A stretch of 34,134 nt of DNA, taken from contig CAYWXT010000025.1 of assembly GCA_964462125.1 (NCBI GenBank), forward strand, positions 1 to 34,134, in the 5' to 3' direction. Positions 18,801 to 25,953 of this stretch are shown one piece after another. Below the pieces are notes generated by a model that saw only the letters and a program-made list of their open reading frames with translations, was not told where the DNA came from and ran no database searches. This stretch comes from JAWLFY01 sp964462125. Its GTDB lineage: Bacteria > Planctomycetota > Planctomycetia > Pirellulales > Pirellulaceae. Both the position numbers and the translations under genes were made by a program. The number at the start of each line of letters is the position of its first letter. Positions within the stretch are counted from its first letter, which is position 1.

Positions 18801-19150
18801 ATCAACTCGCTCGCCTCGGGATCCTCCGGGACGATCGCGGCGAAACCCCCCGGCGCGTCAACAGCCGACTCCCGAACATCGAGCCTCAGCCCCGCCTCCC
18901 GGTGAGACTCGTCCGGTCCGTGACAATGAAAACAGCGGTCCGAAAGGATCGGCAACACCTCGCGGCCGAAATGAACCGGCTCGGCAGCCGCCAGAGACGA
19001 AGGGGACAAAAGCGCAAGGGTCAACAGCAGCCCGGGCAACGTCAGCAGCGCAGGGGAGAAATGATCGGGGCGGCGCACCGAACCCTCGGGGCACTCGCAG
19101 CGAGTTCCCAAAAATCCAATCGCAAACAGCAAACGATCGGGGCAGCGCAT
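15887..19150 (-). CDS. PSCyt1-DUF1549-DUF1553 protein with a galactose-binding-like insert (pair A)
   Basis: 1087 aa from ATG 19150. Cytochrome motif CFHCH (73-77) in ILSDRCFHCHGPDESH; DUF1549 follows (LVDRLLDSPHYGERMAMWWL, WRDWVVQAFNDNQPFDQFTI), then a middle domain (about 450-640) rich in beta strands containing FVLTNVKLQVRQ and DDDPRNGWTTESDD, which resembles discoidin/galactose-binding modules rather than the LamG of pair B, then DUF1553 (LELAHWLVDQENPLTARVVV, RRTNTPLHALTLMNDWNF). Start is uncertain: 19150 leaves a 35-residue stretch before the hydrophobic signal, whereas GTG at 19078, close after GAGGG, gives a conventional signal peptide; the longest frame (19276) is unlikely. First gene of the series and divergent from the PAS-AraC regulator. 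Confidence 0.88.
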   Translation of the reverse strand: MRCPDRLLFAIGFLGTRCECPEGSVRRPDHFSPALLTLPGLLLTLALLSPSSLAAAEPVHFGREVLPILSDRCFHCHGPDESHREAGLRLDVRESAVDAPGGFAAIVPEDPEASELMLRVTSDDPDLRMPPAAAQRKPLSEDEIETLRRWIADGAPWGRHWSFEPPVRPEIPSPDRHPIDALVRAQLQQVDLEPAPAAPDSTLLRRVSFDLTGLPPTVKQVDRFLEDDSSDAYQKLVDRLLDSPHYGERMAMWWLDAARYSDTDGYQQDANRSNWPWRDWVVQAFNDNQPFDQFTIEQFAGDLLPEPTPEQILATCFHRNHMTNGEGGRDPEESRIDYVIDRVNTTGTVWLGLTVGCAQCHSHKFDPISHQDYYSLFAFFDSIDEDGKAGRAAKPYMKYESPFVERALDEAEQVVDTRRQIAEEVRQSAEPEFEAWLSEQFHEVQGGFEPWHPLQATSLEAVEGTVLDQEADGIVQASGPNPRQEDYRLIAPLPSTLGQASGSGQREASNRSDRRVTGFRLEVFPHPSHTDGKLSRGERGEFVLTNVKLQVRQAGRSQLRDIELAAAVADVEKEAQGRNYGKVADTLDDDPRNGWTTESDDASAHQTAVFALAEPLVLADDEELLFVLYHRSTVGDANIGRFRLSVTDQPGAAVRSLEPMPLEQLAAADGAGPAEINDELRTRLFEQFLTDHTAYVQAKRDLDRAQGQRAKVKRAAGEQSVMVLSEREEPRQTFVLQRGVWDQKGAEVDRSVPSAILPWPAERTGSRLELAHWLVDQENPLTARVVVNHLWQLCFGAGLVRTPDDFGLQGELPTHPELLDWLAVELIESGWDLKHILRLIVTSETYKQSSDVTPELRQRDPENRLLARGARFRLPSWMIRDAALQTSGLLNPAVGGPPVMPYQPSGVWSDMFMGRFQYEPSQGPAQHRRTLYAFWRRSAAPTFLFDSAQRRVCEVRSRRTNTPLHALTLMNDWNFLEASRELAKEAVARMSGNDSGDSLSHASRGDDALPFLFRSVLSRSPTDAEKKILNREFERAMRHYEQNPSDGRELLDFGQPELKVEDETAQVAAYMMVASMIYNLDEAITHE

Positions 19151-19180
19151 CCAGAGAGCCCTGGGGTGTGGCGAAAGGTT

Positions 19181-19208
19181 GGTGGCGGGAGATCGGTGGC
19201 GGGAGATC
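19181..19208. repeat. 14-bp perfect tandem duplication between divergent genes
   Basis: Two adjacent copies of GGTGGCGGGAGATC (19181-19194 and 19195-19208), followed by a partial third GGT. They lie between the start of the PSCyt1 series and the AraC-type gene. They may be a slippage product or a direct-repeat site for the regulator; the sequence alone does not decide. Confidence 0.6.
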
Positions 19209-19381
19209 GGTCCGAGGGGGACGGGGGACGACCGAGGGCGTCCAACCGCGGCAGCGAGGGCGCGCCCACAGGCCAACCTCCATCAGTCATCATTCTGGCC
19301 GACACCGCCGCATTCGTCTTGGACGCAGCCTTTGCGTCTTGGTACATTTTGACCATACGCACCTTGTCCGCTGAGCACGCC

Positions 19382-20137
19382 GTGTCCACGCCGACGTCCG
19401 CCGATACATTCCGCGACGAGTTTTTCCGCCAGCACCCCGAGGCCGAGTCGGTGCTGGCGCTGTTTGAATCGCTGCCGCAGATCTATTTCTACGCCAAGGA
19501 CCGCGACAGCCGGTTCGTGAAAGTGAACCAGCCGTTTCTGGAAAATCATGGGCTCGAGGACGAAGCGGAGGCGATCGGGAGAACGGATCGCGACTTCCAT
19601 CCGCCGTTGATGGCCGAGGCGTACATCGAGGAGGACCGCCGGGTGATGGCCAGCCGCCGGGTGCTGCCGGGCCAGGTGTGGCTGGTGCTGCACCGCCGCC
19701 GGGTGCCGCGGTGGTTCGTTTCCACCAAGACGCCCCTCTTCTCGGTCGCCGGCGAGGTCGTCGGCATCGCCGGAGCGATGTACCGGATCGAAGCCCAGGA
19801 GGAGCTGACGCAGTTCTTTCGGGAGCTGCTGCCGGTGGTGCAGCACATCGAGGAGCACTACGCCGAACCGATCTCGATGTCGGCAATGGCCAAACTCGCC
19901 GGCCTCTCCACCACCCATTTCAACCGCCGCTTTCGCCAACTGCTACGGATGACCCCGATGCAGTACCTGCGGACCGTCCGCACCCAGGCGGCCCGGCAAC
20001 TGTTGACCACGACCTCCCGTGACCTGTCGGAGATCGCGATCAAAGTCGGCTATACTGACCAGAGCCATTTCACCAAACGCTTCCGGGAAGTCACCGGCAT
20101 GACCCCCGCCGCCTATCGCAAACGGTTCGTGAAATGA
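19382..20137 (+). CDS. PAS-domain AraC family transcriptional regulator
   Basis: 251 aa from GTG. An N-terminal PAS domain (about 20-135; QIYFYAKDRDSRFVKVNQPF, IGRTDRDFHPPLMAEAY, WFVSTKTPLFSVAGEVVGIA) is joined to a C-terminal AraC/XylS double helix-turn-helix (about 150-250; ISMSAMAKLAGLSTTHFNRR, LLTTTSRDLSEIAIKVGYTD, SHFTKRFREVTGMTPAAYRK). The very long upstream open frame is the antisense of the PSCyt1 gene. GTG 19382 and TTG 19364 are both possible starts. Position and divergence suggest that it controls the four-gene PSCyt1/DUF1501 series. PAS-AraC proteins next to such genes are a recurrent planctomycete arrangement, in line with sensing of a substrate or redox state. Confidence 0.87.
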   Translation: MSTPTSADTFRDEFFRQHPEAESVLALFESLPQIYFYAKDRDSRFVKVNQPFLENHGLEDEAEAIGRTDRDFHPPLMAEAYIEEDRRVMASRRVLPGQVWLVLHRRRVPRWFVSTKTPLFSVAGEVVGIAGAMYRIEAQEELTQFFRELLPVVQHIEEHYAEPISMSAMAKLAGLSTTHFNRRFRQLLRMTPMQYLRTVRTQAARQLLTTTSRDLSEIAIKVGYTDQSHFTKRFREVTGMTPAAYRKRFVK

Positions 20138-20159
20138 TCGCCTCGTCATCGCTGCCCCC

Positions 20160-20192
20160 CTTTCAAGAACGAGCCCGCTTTCAAGAACGAGC
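20160..20192. repeat. 15-bp direct repeat, 18-bp period
   Basis: CTTTCAAGAACGAGC occurs at 20160-20174 and 20178-20192, immediately after the AraC-type gene, followed by further GAGCACGAGCAGG. Short simple repeats of this kind are common between genes; no function is evident. Confidence 0.6.
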
Positions 20193-20260
20193 ACGAGCAG
20201 GACTGATGAAAGCCACAACGATCGATCGATGGCAGCGAGTGACTGAATGAGAGTGATCGG

Positions 20261-20740
20261 ATGAGATTGTGGGTGGATGCTGACGCGGCCCCTCGCGAGG
20301 TGAAGGAAATCGTTTTCCGAGCCGCAAAACGACTTTCCCTGCAGACGATTCTGGTCGCCAACGGACCAATGTCGATCCCCGCCAACGCCAGCACGGTGTC
20401 GGTCGTCCAGGTACCAGCGGGAGCGAACGTCGCCGATCGCTACATCGCGGAGGAAGCGGACTCACAGGACATCGCGGTCACCGCCGATATTCCCTTGGCA
20501 GCGGATCTGGTCGACAAGGGCGTGCATGTCATCGACCCGCGGGGCGATGTCTACGATCGCGATAACATCCGGGCGCGGTTGGCCACACGAGACTTTTTCG
20601 AAAGCGTCCGGGCCTCCGGCATGCAAACCTCCGGAGCCGCCCCCTATTCCAATCAAGACAAAAAAGCCTTCGCCGATGCGCTCGACCGAGCCGTCGCCCG
20701 CGGGATGAAACGCCGTCCGGCATCGCCACCCGAGCGATGA
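20261..20740 (+). CDS. yaiI: YaiI/YqxD family protein (UPF0178, DUF188)
   Basis: 159 aa. Start reads MRLWVDADAAPREVKEIVFR, matching the family's N-terminal (I/L)WVDADACP signature, with Ala in place of the usual Cys at position 9. Further family blocks are VPAGANVADRYIAEEA, DIAVTADIPLAADLVDKG and the PYSNQDKKAFADALDRAV tail. These proteins have a PIN-like/NYN nuclease-type fold by prediction; no substrate is established. A ribosome site GAGTGATCGG lies just ahead. The gene stands alone: AraC-type gene upstream on the same strand, sialidase remnant converging from downstream and ending within about 9 bases of its stop. Confidence 0.9.
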   Translation: MRLWVDADAAPREVKEIVFRAAKRLSLQTILVANGPMSIPANASTVSVVQVPAGANVADRYIAEEADSQDIAVTADIPLAADLVDKGVHVIDPRGDVYDRDNIRARLATRDFFESVRASGMQTSGAAPYSNQDKKAFADALDRAVARGMKRRPASPPER

Positions 20741-20748
20741 CCGTCGTG

Positions 20749-21280
20749 ATCGGCGTTGCTGGTGATCAACACGTCACGCCCTTGCACCGGCAATCGGCAC
20801 AGCCCGCCGAACAACCCGAAGTGGCCGTTGTAGTTGGCCCCGCGGCGGATGCTCCGGATGGGTGAACAAGAGAAGATCGCCCGTCTGCTCATGGACAATC
20901 ATTCCACCGCCATGGATCCCGTCCCCAACGCGGATCTCCGGACCCCAACTCTCCCCGCCGTCGTCGCTGCGGCGCACGCGAACACGCTGACTTCCCCAAC
21001 TGGCCACGACGGTACCATCGCGGGCAGTGACGATGTTGGGAAACCGTTCACCATCGAACAGCGGCCGCATCGTCATCGCCGGGGCGCCCAAGAACGCATC
21101 CAACTCGCCCTCGACCTTCAACTCATCGCCTTCCCGCTCTTGAGCCGCCAGCTGGAGCGGGACCGCGACCCCAATCATGAGGCAGACGAAGAGACGATCC
21201 AAAAGCCCCCTCACCCTCTTCCCCGCAAAGCTGGAGGCGTGGGAACGAGGGGTGCCGCTAGGCGTTCGCATTTGATTCAT
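20749..21280 (-). pseudogene. Exo-alpha-sialidase (BNR repeat) remnant, internally deleted and truncated
   Basis: A good start (ATG 21280 with GGGAG 8 bases ahead) and a signal peptide (LLDRLFVCLMIGVAVPLQLAAQ) lead into a sialidase N-terminus: LFDGERFPNIVTARDGTVVASWG, here quoted in part, and an Asp-box VRRSDDGGESWGP, then TGDLLLFTHPEHPP. At about 20837-20848 the frame breaks and the other frame continues with GANYNGHFGLFGGLCRLPVQ and GRDVLITSNAD, which belongs to a much later part of such sialidases. Most of the beta-propeller between the two pieces is therefore missing, and the end is cut off beside the yaiI stop codon. Same strand as the solitary DUF1501 gene upstream, with which it was probably once expressed. 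Confidence 0.7.
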
Positions 21281-21424
21281 TCTCGATATCTCCCTGTGTG
21301 ATTCATCTGTGTCGCGCGATCTCGCTGCGCACCCCGGTGTTCCCTGCCGTTGCACACACAACTGGTTCCACACCCGTACCGGTGCTTACCTTCCAAACGT
21401 CATCCGATCCGCGGTGCGCGGTGT

Positions 21425-22885
21425 CTACGCCAGCACGTCGTCGATGACGTAGCCGTGGACATCGGTCAAGCGGCGGTCGAGCCCATTGTGATACCACGTC
21501 AATCGCTCATGGTCGAATCCAAGCAGGTGCAGCGCGGTGGCATAGAAATCCCAGACGGTCGTCGGGTTGTCGGCCGCACGGCGACCGAACTCATCGGTCG
21601 CGCCGTAGCTGACTCCCCCCTTCACCCCGGCTCCCATCATCCAACAGGTGAAGCCATCCGGGTTGTGATCGCGGCCGGCTGTTCCTGCTTGATGCGTCGG
21701 CATCCGCCCAAACTCCGTCGTCCACAACACCAGGGTATCGTCGAGCAGTCCCGACTGTTTCAAATCGCTAAGCAGCGCCGCGGTCGGCTGGTCGAAGATG
21801 GGGCAGTGGCGTTCATAGTCGGCCTTGAGCGTCTTATGCGCATCCCAGTTCAGCAGGCCGTCGACCCCGGACGCCCGCGAGGCGCAGAACAGGCTGACGT
21901 AACGAACGTCGCGTTCCAACAGCCGGCGGGCGAGCAGACAGTTCCGGGCATAGGCCGCCTTCAACTCGTTGCTGTCGTCGGTGCCGTATTGCTGATGCAC
22001 CGTGGAGGATTCGCGGGAGAGATCAGAAACTTCGGGGGCGGAAAGCTGCATCTTGGCCGCCAGCTCATACGCCGCGATGCGTGCCTGCAAATCGCTCTCC
22101 GCCGGGTTGGCAGCGGCATAGCGGCGGTTCAATCGTGACAGCAACTCCCGGGAGGCCGCCTCTTCCGCATCGCCGATCGGGTCGGGCCGCTTCAGATTCC
22201 GGATCGGCTGCTGATCGCTCAACATGACCGCCTGGTGTTTCGCCGGCAGGAAGCCGCCCGACCAGTTGGCCTTGCCGTTCGGGGGCTCGCCACGGATGTC
22301 GGGGATCGCAACGTAGGTCGGCAGGTTTTCGTTTTCACTACCGAGGGCGTAACTGATCCACGAACCTGCACTGGGAAATCCTTCGGTCGCGTGCCCGGTG
22401 TTCATGAACACACAGCCAGGGCCATGCGTGTTGGTTTTGCTGTGCATCGCGTGAAAGAAGGCGATGTCGTCGACGTGCTGCGACATATGCGGCAGCATGG
22501 TGCTGATCGGCTTGCCACGCTCCCCGGCCGGTTCGAACGCCCAGGGGCTTTTCATCAGGTTGCCGTTCTTGCCCTGGAACGAGACGAAGTCCTCCTCCCC
22601 GGGGTGTGGCTGACCATGATGTTTCTCCAGCGCCGGCTTGTGTTCCCACAGGTCCATATGGGACGCGGCCCCGGGACACATGATCTGCAGCACCCGCCGG
22701 GCCTTGGCCGGATGATGGGTTTGCCCCCGCCCCGGCTGCCACGTCGACTGTTCGTCCGGCGCCGGGTTTCCCTGCGCCGAGTCAGCCAACAGATGGAGCA
22801 GCCCCATGCCGCCGAGGGCGGTGTACGCGTTGCCGAAAAAGGTCCGGCGAGTCAGTTCACGGAGGGGATGGGTGGGGATCGGCAT
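21425..22885 (-). CDS. DUF1501 protein, solitary
   Basis: 486 aa, beginning MPIPTHPLRELTRRTFFGNA: a short n-region, the twin-arginine motif TRRTFFG, then a weakly hydrophobic core, so Tat export is likely. Family blocks: VLQIMCPGAASHMDLWEHKP, GSWISYALGSENENLP, LVLWTTEFGRMPTHQAGTAG, DHNPDGFTCWMMGAGVKGG, LTWYHNGLDRRLTDVHGYV. It belongs to the subfamily with 'CPGAASHMDLWEHKP', distinct from the two above ('GGPSQ'). Unusually, no PSCyt1/DUF1549/DUF1553 partner is next to it: upstream is a 364-base non-coding stretch and downstream a broken sialidase gene. It may be the survivor of a decayed cluster. Confidence 0.88.
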   Translation of the reverse strand: MPIPTHPLRELTRRTFFGNAYTALGGMGLLHLLADSAQGNPAPDEQSTWQPGRGQTHHPAKARRVLQIMCPGAASHMDLWEHKPALEKHHGQPHPGEEDFVSFQGKNGNLMKSPWAFEPAGERGKPISTMLPHMSQHVDDIAFFHAMHSKTNTHGPGCVFMNTGHATEGFPSAGSWISYALGSENENLPTYVAIPDIRGEPPNGKANWSGGFLPAKHQAVMLSDQQPIRNLKRPDPIGDAEEAASRELLSRLNRRYAAANPAESDLQARIAAYELAAKMQLSAPEVSDLSRESSTVHQQYGTDDSNELKAAYARNCLLARRLLERDVRYVSLFCASRASGVDGLLNWDAHKTLKADYERHCPIFDQPTAALLSDLKQSGLLDDTLVLWTTEFGRMPTHQAGTAGRDHNPDGFTCWMMGAGVKGGVSYGATDEFGRRAADNPTTVWDFYATALHLLGFDHERLTWYHNGLDRRLTDVHGYVIDDVLA

Positions 22886-23193
22886 GCATCGACCATGGTG
22901 GAGAGAAATTCAGCGTTCATCATAGCAGCGGAGTCGGCCAACATCGAGTGACACGTGGTTCGATGCGTGACCGGAGCGGACCCACGCCACCACTTCTCCA
23001 CCGAACCCCAATGCAACAACCGAGGAAGCCATCAGGGGGACGAGGCAACAGGCGGTTTGAAATCCCTCCAGTGCTGCGTCGAGTGAGGGGCGGGCCAGCA
23101 CGTCAGCGATCCCTACTTGCGATGTGTACGCACGCAATTTGGTAGACAGTCCGTAGAGGCTTTGTCTTGACCGGTAATTGGTGCGAGGGTGGT
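22886..23193. other. Intergenic stretch between DUF1501 and the sdh operon
   Basis: No convincing gene on either strand; the short open frames here lack ribosome sites and family features. It should contain the minus-strand promoter of the DUF1501 gene. A weak dyad TTGCG-N11-CGCAA at 23117-23137 lies about 75 bases before the sdh promoter and could be a regulator site. Confidence 0.4.
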
Positions 23194-23222
23194 TTGACCA
23201 GGGGAACCCCGGGTGCTAAAGT
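23194..23222 (+). promoter_or_regulatory. Sigma-70-type promoter of the sdh operon
   Basis: TTGACC (23194-23199), 17-base spacer, TAAAGT (23217-23222), 27 bases before the first start codon. A strong ribosome site, AAGGAG (23236-23241), follows. The spacer contains the small dyad GGGG-AA-CCCC. Confidence 0.6.
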
Positions 23223-23249
23223 CTGCGTCCACCGCAAGGAGAGGACAGC

Positions 23250-24062
23250 ATGGCAACGACCCCCGTTTCCGCCGCAAGGCCGGCGCCGTTGGGACAAACG
23301 GAACGCAAAGACAATTGGTGGATGGAACCCGCCCTGATCGTAGCTGGACTAGGACTGTTCATCGTCTACTCGACGTTTCGAGCAGCTTACAACGCTGAAT
23401 ACAACTTTGGTCACGGGGCGATGTCGGCCCGAGTGGAAGCGCCGGATCATGCGTACTTGTTGTCACCCTTTTACGCGCCGCTGCTGGCTTTTGCTTGGTT
23501 GCCCCCATGGCTTTCGCCAGCCTTCCTCATCCTGTGGGCCCCCGGCGGTTTTCGGCTGACGTGCTACTACTATCGCAAAGCCTACTATCGAGCTTTCTTT
23601 CTCGATCCGCCGGGCTGTGCGGTCGGCGAGGGGCGGAAACATTACGCCGGGGAGACGCGGCTCTTTTTGTTTCAGAACCTGCACCGGCTATTTCTGTATC
23701 TGGCCCTTGTGTTTCTCGTCTTGTTGGCAATCGATCTCGGGCACGCCGCGACTTGGCCAACGCCGGACGGGGGTTGGCAGATCGGCGCCAGTGTGGGGAC
23801 CGTTGTCCTGCTGTTCAATGTGGTCACGTTGTCGCTATACACCTTTGGTTGCCACTCGCTACGGCACCTGATCGGTGGCAACGTCGATTGTTATTCCTGC
23901 GTCAAATTCGGGCAATCGCGTCATCGGATGTGGCGATGGGTAACGTGGGCGAATGAACGGCATCGGCTGTTCGCTTGGATCAGTTTGTTTGCCGTGGGGT
24001 TTGCCGATTTTTACATTTGGATGGTGGCCCGAGGGACAATAACCGATTGGCGGTTGTTCTAA
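23250..24062 (+). CDS. sdhC: Succinate dehydrogenase membrane anchor (mycobacterial Sdh1 SdhC-like)
   Basis: 270 aa, about five membrane helices (about 27-45, 72-90 with LLAFAWLPPWLSPAFLILW, 145-165, 185-203, 245-262). The segment YYRKAYYRAFFLDPPGCAVG followed by GETRLFLFQNLHRLFLYLAL is what I know from the single-subunit anchors of actinobacterial Sdh1-type complexes. After the fourth helix come C201, H202, H206, C214 and C217 (GCHSLRHLIGGNVDCYSC), a spacing rich enough to hold a metal cluster; mycobacterial Sdh1 is reported to carry a membrane-embedded Rieske-type cluster. The protein anchors SdhA/SdhB and passes electrons to quinone. First gene of the operon, 35 bases before sdhA. Confidence 0.82.
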   Translation: MATTPVSAARPAPLGQTERKDNWWMEPALIVAGLGLFIVYSTFRAAYNAEYNFGHGAMSARVEAPDHAYLLSPFYAPLLAFAWLPPWLSPAFLILWAPGGFRLTCYYYRKAYYRAFFLDPPGCAVGEGRKHYAGETRLFLFQNLHRLFLYLALVFLVLLAIDLGHAATWPTPDGGWQIGASVGTVVLLFNVVTLSLYTFGCHSLRHLIGGNVDCYSCVKFGQSRHRMWRWVTWANERHRLFAWISLFAVGFADFYIWMVARGTITDWRLF

Positions 24063-24097
24063 AGACCCTGGCGCAGGAATTACAGCAGACGGAATTC

Positions 24098-25912
24098 ATG
24101 AATCATTACCCAACTTATGACTATGATGTGGTTGTCGTCGGCGCCGGCGGCGCCGGGTTGAGAGCAGCCATTGAGGCGTCGGCGCAAGGGGCACGGACCG
24201 CGATCGTCTGCAAGTCGCTGTTGGGCAAGGCCCACACGGTGATGGCCGAGGGTGGGGTGGCGGCCGCGCTGGCCAATCTGGAGGCCCGCGATGGCTGGCA
24301 AACGCATTTTCGCGACACGATGAAGGGCGGCAAGTATCTGAACCAATGGCGAATGGCCCAACTGCACGCCGAGGAAGCGCCGGAGCGGGTTCGCGAACTG
24401 GAGCAGTGGGGCGCGGTTTTCGACCGCACCAAGGACGGTCGTATTCTGCAACGAAACTTTGGCGGGCATACCTATCCACGATTGGCCCACGTCGGGGACC
24501 GCACGGGACTGGAGTTGATCCGCACCCTCCAGGATCGCGGTGTCCATCAAGGGATCGACGTCTTCATGGAGTGCACGGTTCGCCGCATCCTGCTCGATGA
24601 CCAGCGGGTAGTCGGATGCTTCGGCTACATGCGGGAAAGCGGCCAGTTTGTCGTGTTCCGTTCCAACGCGGTCGTCCTCGCCACCGGCGGCATTGGCAAG
24701 TGCTGGGACATCACCTCCAACTCCTGGGAATACACAGCCGATGGTCACGCCCTGGCGCTGTGGGCCGGTGCCGATCTGATCGACACGGAGTTCGTACAAT
24801 TTCATCCGACCGGCATGGTGTGGCCGTTGAGCGTCAAGGGAACCTTGATCACCGAAGGGGTCCGCGGCGAGGGGGGCGTGTTGCTCAACAACGAGGGGCG
24901 GCGATTCATGTTCGACAACATCCCCGATTCGTACCGGAGTGAGTTCGCCGAAACCGAAGCGGAAGCCGACCGCTGGGTCGAAGCCGTGGTCGCCCGGAAA
25001 ACGCCAGAGGCGCGGCGACCGCCGGAACTGTTGACCCGCGACGTCGTCGCCCGAGCGATCCGCAAGGAAGTCCGGGCCGGGCGAGGCTCCCCGCACGGGG
25101 GCGTCTTCTTGGACATCGCCTCCCGGCGGTCGGCCGAGGAGATCAAGAAGAAGCTGCCCAGCATGTACCACCAGTTCAAACAGCTGGCCAATGTGGACAT
25201 CACCAGCCAAACGATGGATGTGGGGCCGACCTGTCACTACACCATGGGTGGCGTCTACGTCGATCCGGAAACGCAACAGTCGACCGTCCCCGGACTGTTT
25301 GCCTGCGGCGAGGTTGCCGGCGGCATGCATGGCGCCAACCGCCTGGGCGGTAATTCACTGTCCGATTTGTTGGTCTTCGGCAAGCGGGCCGGCGAGTTCG
25401 CTGCCCGTTTCGCCCGCGAAAATCCGGAGCCAGGATCGGTCGATGAAGGTGACGTCGAACAGGCGGCCGCGACTGCCACCGCACCGTTTGAACGGCCCGA
25501 AGGAATCAACCCGTTCGTCGTCTACGAGCGCCTCCAGCGGGCGATGCAGGATTACATGGGAATCGTCCGCAACGCAGACGATATGCAAACGGCGCTGGAC
25601 CAGTTGCAGGAGCTGCGTCAACAGGCCAGCCAGACCCGGATCGGGGGAAACGTCCAGTTCAATCCCGGTTGGCATTTGGCGCTCGACCTGGAGAACATGC
25701 TGGATATCAGCGAAGTGGTCACCCGCGCCGCGCTCCGGCGCCAGGAGAGCCGCGGTGCCCACACTCGCGACGACTTCCCCGACCCCAGCCCGGAATGGGG
25801 ATCGAAGAACATTCTGGTACGGATGCGCGACGGCAAGGTCGAACTGGAAGAACGCCCATTGCCGAGCATGCCGGACGAATTGCGAAAGCTGGCTGAAGAA
25901 TCAACCTCCTAA
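24098..25912 (+). CDS. sdhA: Succinate dehydrogenase / fumarate reductase flavoprotein subunit
   Basis: 604 aa from ATG 24098; the open frame reaches back into sdhC but the FAD fold starts right after this Met. Visible: Rossmann GAGGAGLRAAIEA (15-27), the histidine for covalent FAD in KAHTVMAEGG (H46), FVQFHPTGM, LITEGVRGEGGVLLNNEGRR (active-site region), MDVGPTCHYTMGGVYVDPET and GANRLGGNSLSDLLVFGKRA. It oxidises succinate to fumarate (or the reverse) at the cytoplasmic face and hands electrons to SdhB. Length and motifs are normal; nothing indicates damage. Confidence 0.93.
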   Translation: MNHYPTYDYDVVVVGAGGAGLRAAIEASAQGARTAIVCKSLLGKAHTVMAEGGVAAALANLEARDGWQTHFRDTMKGGKYLNQWRMAQLHAEEAPERVRELEQWGAVFDRTKDGRILQRNFGGHTYPRLAHVGDRTGLELIRTLQDRGVHQGIDVFMECTVRRILLDDQRVVGCFGYMRESGQFVVFRSNAVVLATGGIGKCWDITSNSWEYTADGHALALWAGADLIDTEFVQFHPTGMVWPLSVKGTLITEGVRGEGGVLLNNEGRRFMFDNIPDSYRSEFAETEAEADRWVEAVVARKTPEARRPPELLTRDVVARAIRKEVRAGRGSPHGGVFLDIASRRSAEEIKKKLPSMYHQFKQLANVDITSQTMDVGPTCHYTMGGVYVDPETQQSTVPGLFACGEVAGGMHGANRLGGNSLSDLLVFGKRAGEFAARFARENPEPGSVDEGDVEQAAATATAPFERPEGINPFVVYERLQRAMQDYMGIVRNADDMQTALDQLQELRQQASQTRIGGNVQFNPGWHLALDLENMLDISEVVTRAALRRQESRGAHTRDDFPDPSPEWGSKNILVRMRDGKVELEERPLPSMPDELRKLAEESTS

Positions 25913-25953
25913 TACCCGGCGAACCCGCCAACAGATAACGCAGGGAAATGATC

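Noticed and set aside
18449..19381. N-terminal extension of the PAS-AraC frame
   Set aside because: Antisense to the DUF1549/cytochrome gene and non-homologous in composition; PAS begins after 19382.
22910..23145. Short open frames on both strands before sdh
   Set aside because: No ribosome sites, no motifs, mutually overlapping; treated as intergenic DNA.
24080..25330. 416-codon minus-strand frame opposite sdhA
   Set aside because: Shadow of sdhA; all SdhA motifs are on the plus strand.
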